From positions 1-27,680 of IMG/VR virus record IMGVR_UViG_3300017605_001649: a DNA stretch of 27,680 nucleotides; one strand, 5' to 3'. The notes under the pieces are model-generated. The model worked only from the letters and a program-made list of their open reading frames with translations. It searched no databases and was not told the DNA's origin. This document shows positions 26,332 through 27,680 of the stretch, one piece after another (positions within the stretch are counted from its first letter, which is position 1; every line of letters starts with the position of its first letter). This DNA is from a virus. The position numbers and the translations under genes were made by a program.

Positions 26332-27632
26332 TTGCCCCTCCGTGATTTGGAGCGCGGAGCATTGCTCCGCGAGTTAGCCTTCGTCGCCCCCTTCTTCCCA
26401 TTCGAGAACTGGTAATCCTTCACCTCAGTAAGAAGATCATCCACCTTATGCAGCGCCCCTCCGAACGCCCCCGACCATTCATAATCCTCCAGCTTAATCA
26501 TCTGCTCACTCGCCTCCTGCATCCATTTGCGAGCCATCCGCAAGGTCAGGAGGATTTCCACCTGCAAACTCTTCGTCATCAGCGGCCACTTCGCTTTCGC
26601 CTTCTCCGCCACTTTGCCATTTGCCATTTCCCCATCTGCCATCTTCCCCGGCAGCCCCGGCTCCGAGCCCTCCTCCACCCACGAAGCCAAACTCCGCCAC
26701 GTCCCCGCGCTCATCACCGTCACCTGCTCCGGATCACCCCCGCGCGCTTTGACATACTTTTCCGCCTCCTTCAGCGACCCCACCACCGTAGCGATCCGCC
26801 AATTCGGCGCCTCCTTCACCTGCCAACCCGCCGAGCCAAAAGCCTGGCTCACCCGAAACTTCTCCTTCCGCTCCGCCACCACCTCCCGAATTACCCGCGC
26901 CGTCGGCGCAGTCGCCCCCTTCCCCGTCCGCTCCCAAGCCTCCTTATATACCTGGGCCTGCTCCTCCGCCGGCACCCCCTTCAACTCCCGCGCCTGGCTC
27001 TCGCTCTCCGGCAGCGGAACAATTGTTCCCATCGCCGCAGTAGCGGCGCCGGCGGCGCCCTCTTCCGGAGAAGAACCGCCGACGCCTTCGATTGTCGCAT
27101 CTGCTAAGAACGACAACCGCAAAGTCTCCCGCACCTCCGCCGCATCACAAAGCTGCCGGGCCCGGCGCGAACTAAAATGCCATCGCTCCTGGCAATACTC
27201 CTCAAAGGTATCGTGCGATTCCCGATACAGCCGCTCCACGCGAATCGTGTTCAACGCCGCCCCCACCTCGAAAAACGTCTCCAGCCCCTTCCCTATCACC
27301 TTCTCGCACTCCTGGAGATGCTCCCGCTCCGTCGCTAGCAAAAACGTCCCCGAGTCCACTCCAGCCTTGCCAAGCGCAGCGTCCACCTCGCATCCTGCCT
27401 CCACCGGCCCGGCCGGACCGACAGTTTTGGTATTGGTTTTATTGAGGCCACTGCTCCTTCCCCCCTTCACTTTCTCCGGCCCGGCCGAGCCTAAATTCTC
27501 CGTCACCACGGAAGCCTGTTGGGTCCACCACGAGCCCTTCGCCAGCCCTTCCGCCTTCTCCTGTGTCCAGCCCGGAGCTGGCGTAACATTATCCTTGCGA
27601 GTTCCTCTTACACTTGCACTAGATCTCATCAT
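26328..27632 (-). CDS. Early DNA-binding-like protein, 5' end truncated or uncertain
   Basis: The readable product is 434 residues. Residues 100-180 (LQECEKVIGKGLETFFEVGA, then DTFEEYCQERWHFSSRRARQ) match a segment I have seen in many phage proteins, where ERWxxSxxRxxQL looks like a helix-turn-helix. A charged helical C-terminal half (WMQEASEQMIKLEDYEW) follows. DNA binding or regulation is inferred. The apparent ATG ends one base before the sequencing adapter, so the true start may lie beyond the contig and the first residues are unsafe. Repeat-encoded pieces include GTIVP and GKMADGEMANGK. Confidence 0.7.
   Translation of the reverse strand: MMRSSASVRGTRKDNVTPAPGWTQEKAEGLAKGSWWTQQASVVTENLGSAGPEKVKGGRSSGLNKTNTKTVGPAGPVEAGCEVDAALGKAGVDSGTFLLATEREHLQECEKVIGKGLETFFEVGAALNTIRVERLYRESHDTFEEYCQERWHFSSRRARQLCDAAEVRETLRLSFLADATIEGVGGSSPEEGAAGAATAAMGTIVPLPESESQARELKGVPAEEQAQVYKEAWERTGKGATAPTARVIREVVAERKEKFRVSQAFGSAGWQVKEAPNWRIATVVGSLKEAEKYVKARGGDPEQVTVMSAGTWRSLASWVEEGSEPGLPGKMADGEMANGKVAEKAKAKWPLMTKSLQVEILLTLRMARKWMQEASEQMIKLEDYEWSGAFGGALHKVDDLLTEVKDYQFSNGKKGATKANSRSNAPRSKSRRGK
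26349..26370 (-). repeat. Dispersed palindrome family D, copy 4
   Basis: Identical to copy 3, including the GAGTT that follows it. It is translated as RSNAPRS at the C terminus of the first early protein. Confidence 0.83.
26614..26643 (-). repeat. Heptamer tract family B, copy 9 (coding)
   Basis: GCCATTT/CCCATCT units. It is translated as MADGEMANGK inside the first early protein. Confidence 0.8.
27016..27030. repeat. Palindrome family E, copy 3
   Basis: GGAACAATTGTTCCC followed by AT, translated on the minus strand as MGTIVP inside the first early protein. Confidence 0.86.
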
Positions 27633-27680
27633 AGATCGGAAGAGCGTCGTGTAGGGAAAGAGTGTACGTCCTGGTGTAGA
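27633..27680 (+). other. Illumina TruSeq adapter and i5 index (contamination)
   Basis: AGATCGGAAGAGC starts at 27633 and the standard adapter continues to 27665. ACGTCCTG, an 8-base index, and GTGTAGA, the next part of the adapter, follow to the end. ACGTCCTG is the reverse complement of index D507 as I remember it. This is not biological sequence. Confidence 0.97.

Noticed and set aside
1-27632. tRNA or other structured RNA genes
   Set aside because: No cloverleaf with a CCA-type end or other recognisable RNA pattern was noticed by eye. A dedicated RNA search was not possible here.
26527-27654. 375-residue plus-strand open frame
   Set aside because: It runs antisense to the coupled early gene and continues into the sequencing adapter. 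Its composition is the mirror of the minus-strand gene.

Overview
The window is a 27.6-kb piece of a tailed double-stranded DNA phage, virion- or prophage-derived. It carries a lambda-like head module and a long-tail (siphovirus-like) tail module. Almost all genes lie on the minus strand, and the window reads from right (early) to left (late). No integrase, repressor, holin or endolysin is visible, so the genome is incomplete. The last 48 bases are Illumina adapter, so the right end is a library artefact. The host is probably a member of Verrucomicrobiota. This is inferred from the many dispersed short repeats whose translations (SLQPSAF, MANGK, YGGQ, GTIVP) I associate from memory with that phylum; it was not checked.

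Right part, 27.6 to 20.6 kb: a tightly coupled early operon of 14 small to medium genes, most joined by 4-base stop/start overlaps. It encodes a large DNA-binding-like protein, several unknown small proteins, a DUF7694-like protein, a probable replication initiator with GATC-rich repeats inside its gene, a D12-class adenine methylase, and two further regulatory or DNA-binding-like proteins. It ends at a good minus-strand terminator near 20.5 kb.

Middle part, 20.4 to 12.6 kb: small terminase, GpA-type large terminase, gpW-like connector, lambda-family portal, ClpP-like head protease fused to a scaffold-like tail, and major capsid protein. This order matches lambda. Between large terminase and gpW sits a five-gene cassette on the opposite strand. 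It encodes a protein with a twin-arginine leader, a one-pass membrane peptide and two small Cys-rich proteins.

Left part, 12.6 to 0 kb: small head or connector genes, three proteins with Sec-type signal peptides (unusual in a phage late operon), tail completion, tail tube, tail chaperone and a short tape measure, then tail-tip-like proteins.

The most unusual feature is the repeat content. Two heptamer-period repeats, several perfect palindromes and three near-identical hairpins placed exactly one base upstream of start codons recur in fixed order. Some repeats are translated into linkers, C-terminal tails or signal peptides. GC skew and the orientation of two repeat families both flip near 20.5 kb, beside the terminase genes, although gene direction does not change. 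That boundary is the best candidate for a cos site or replication junction.
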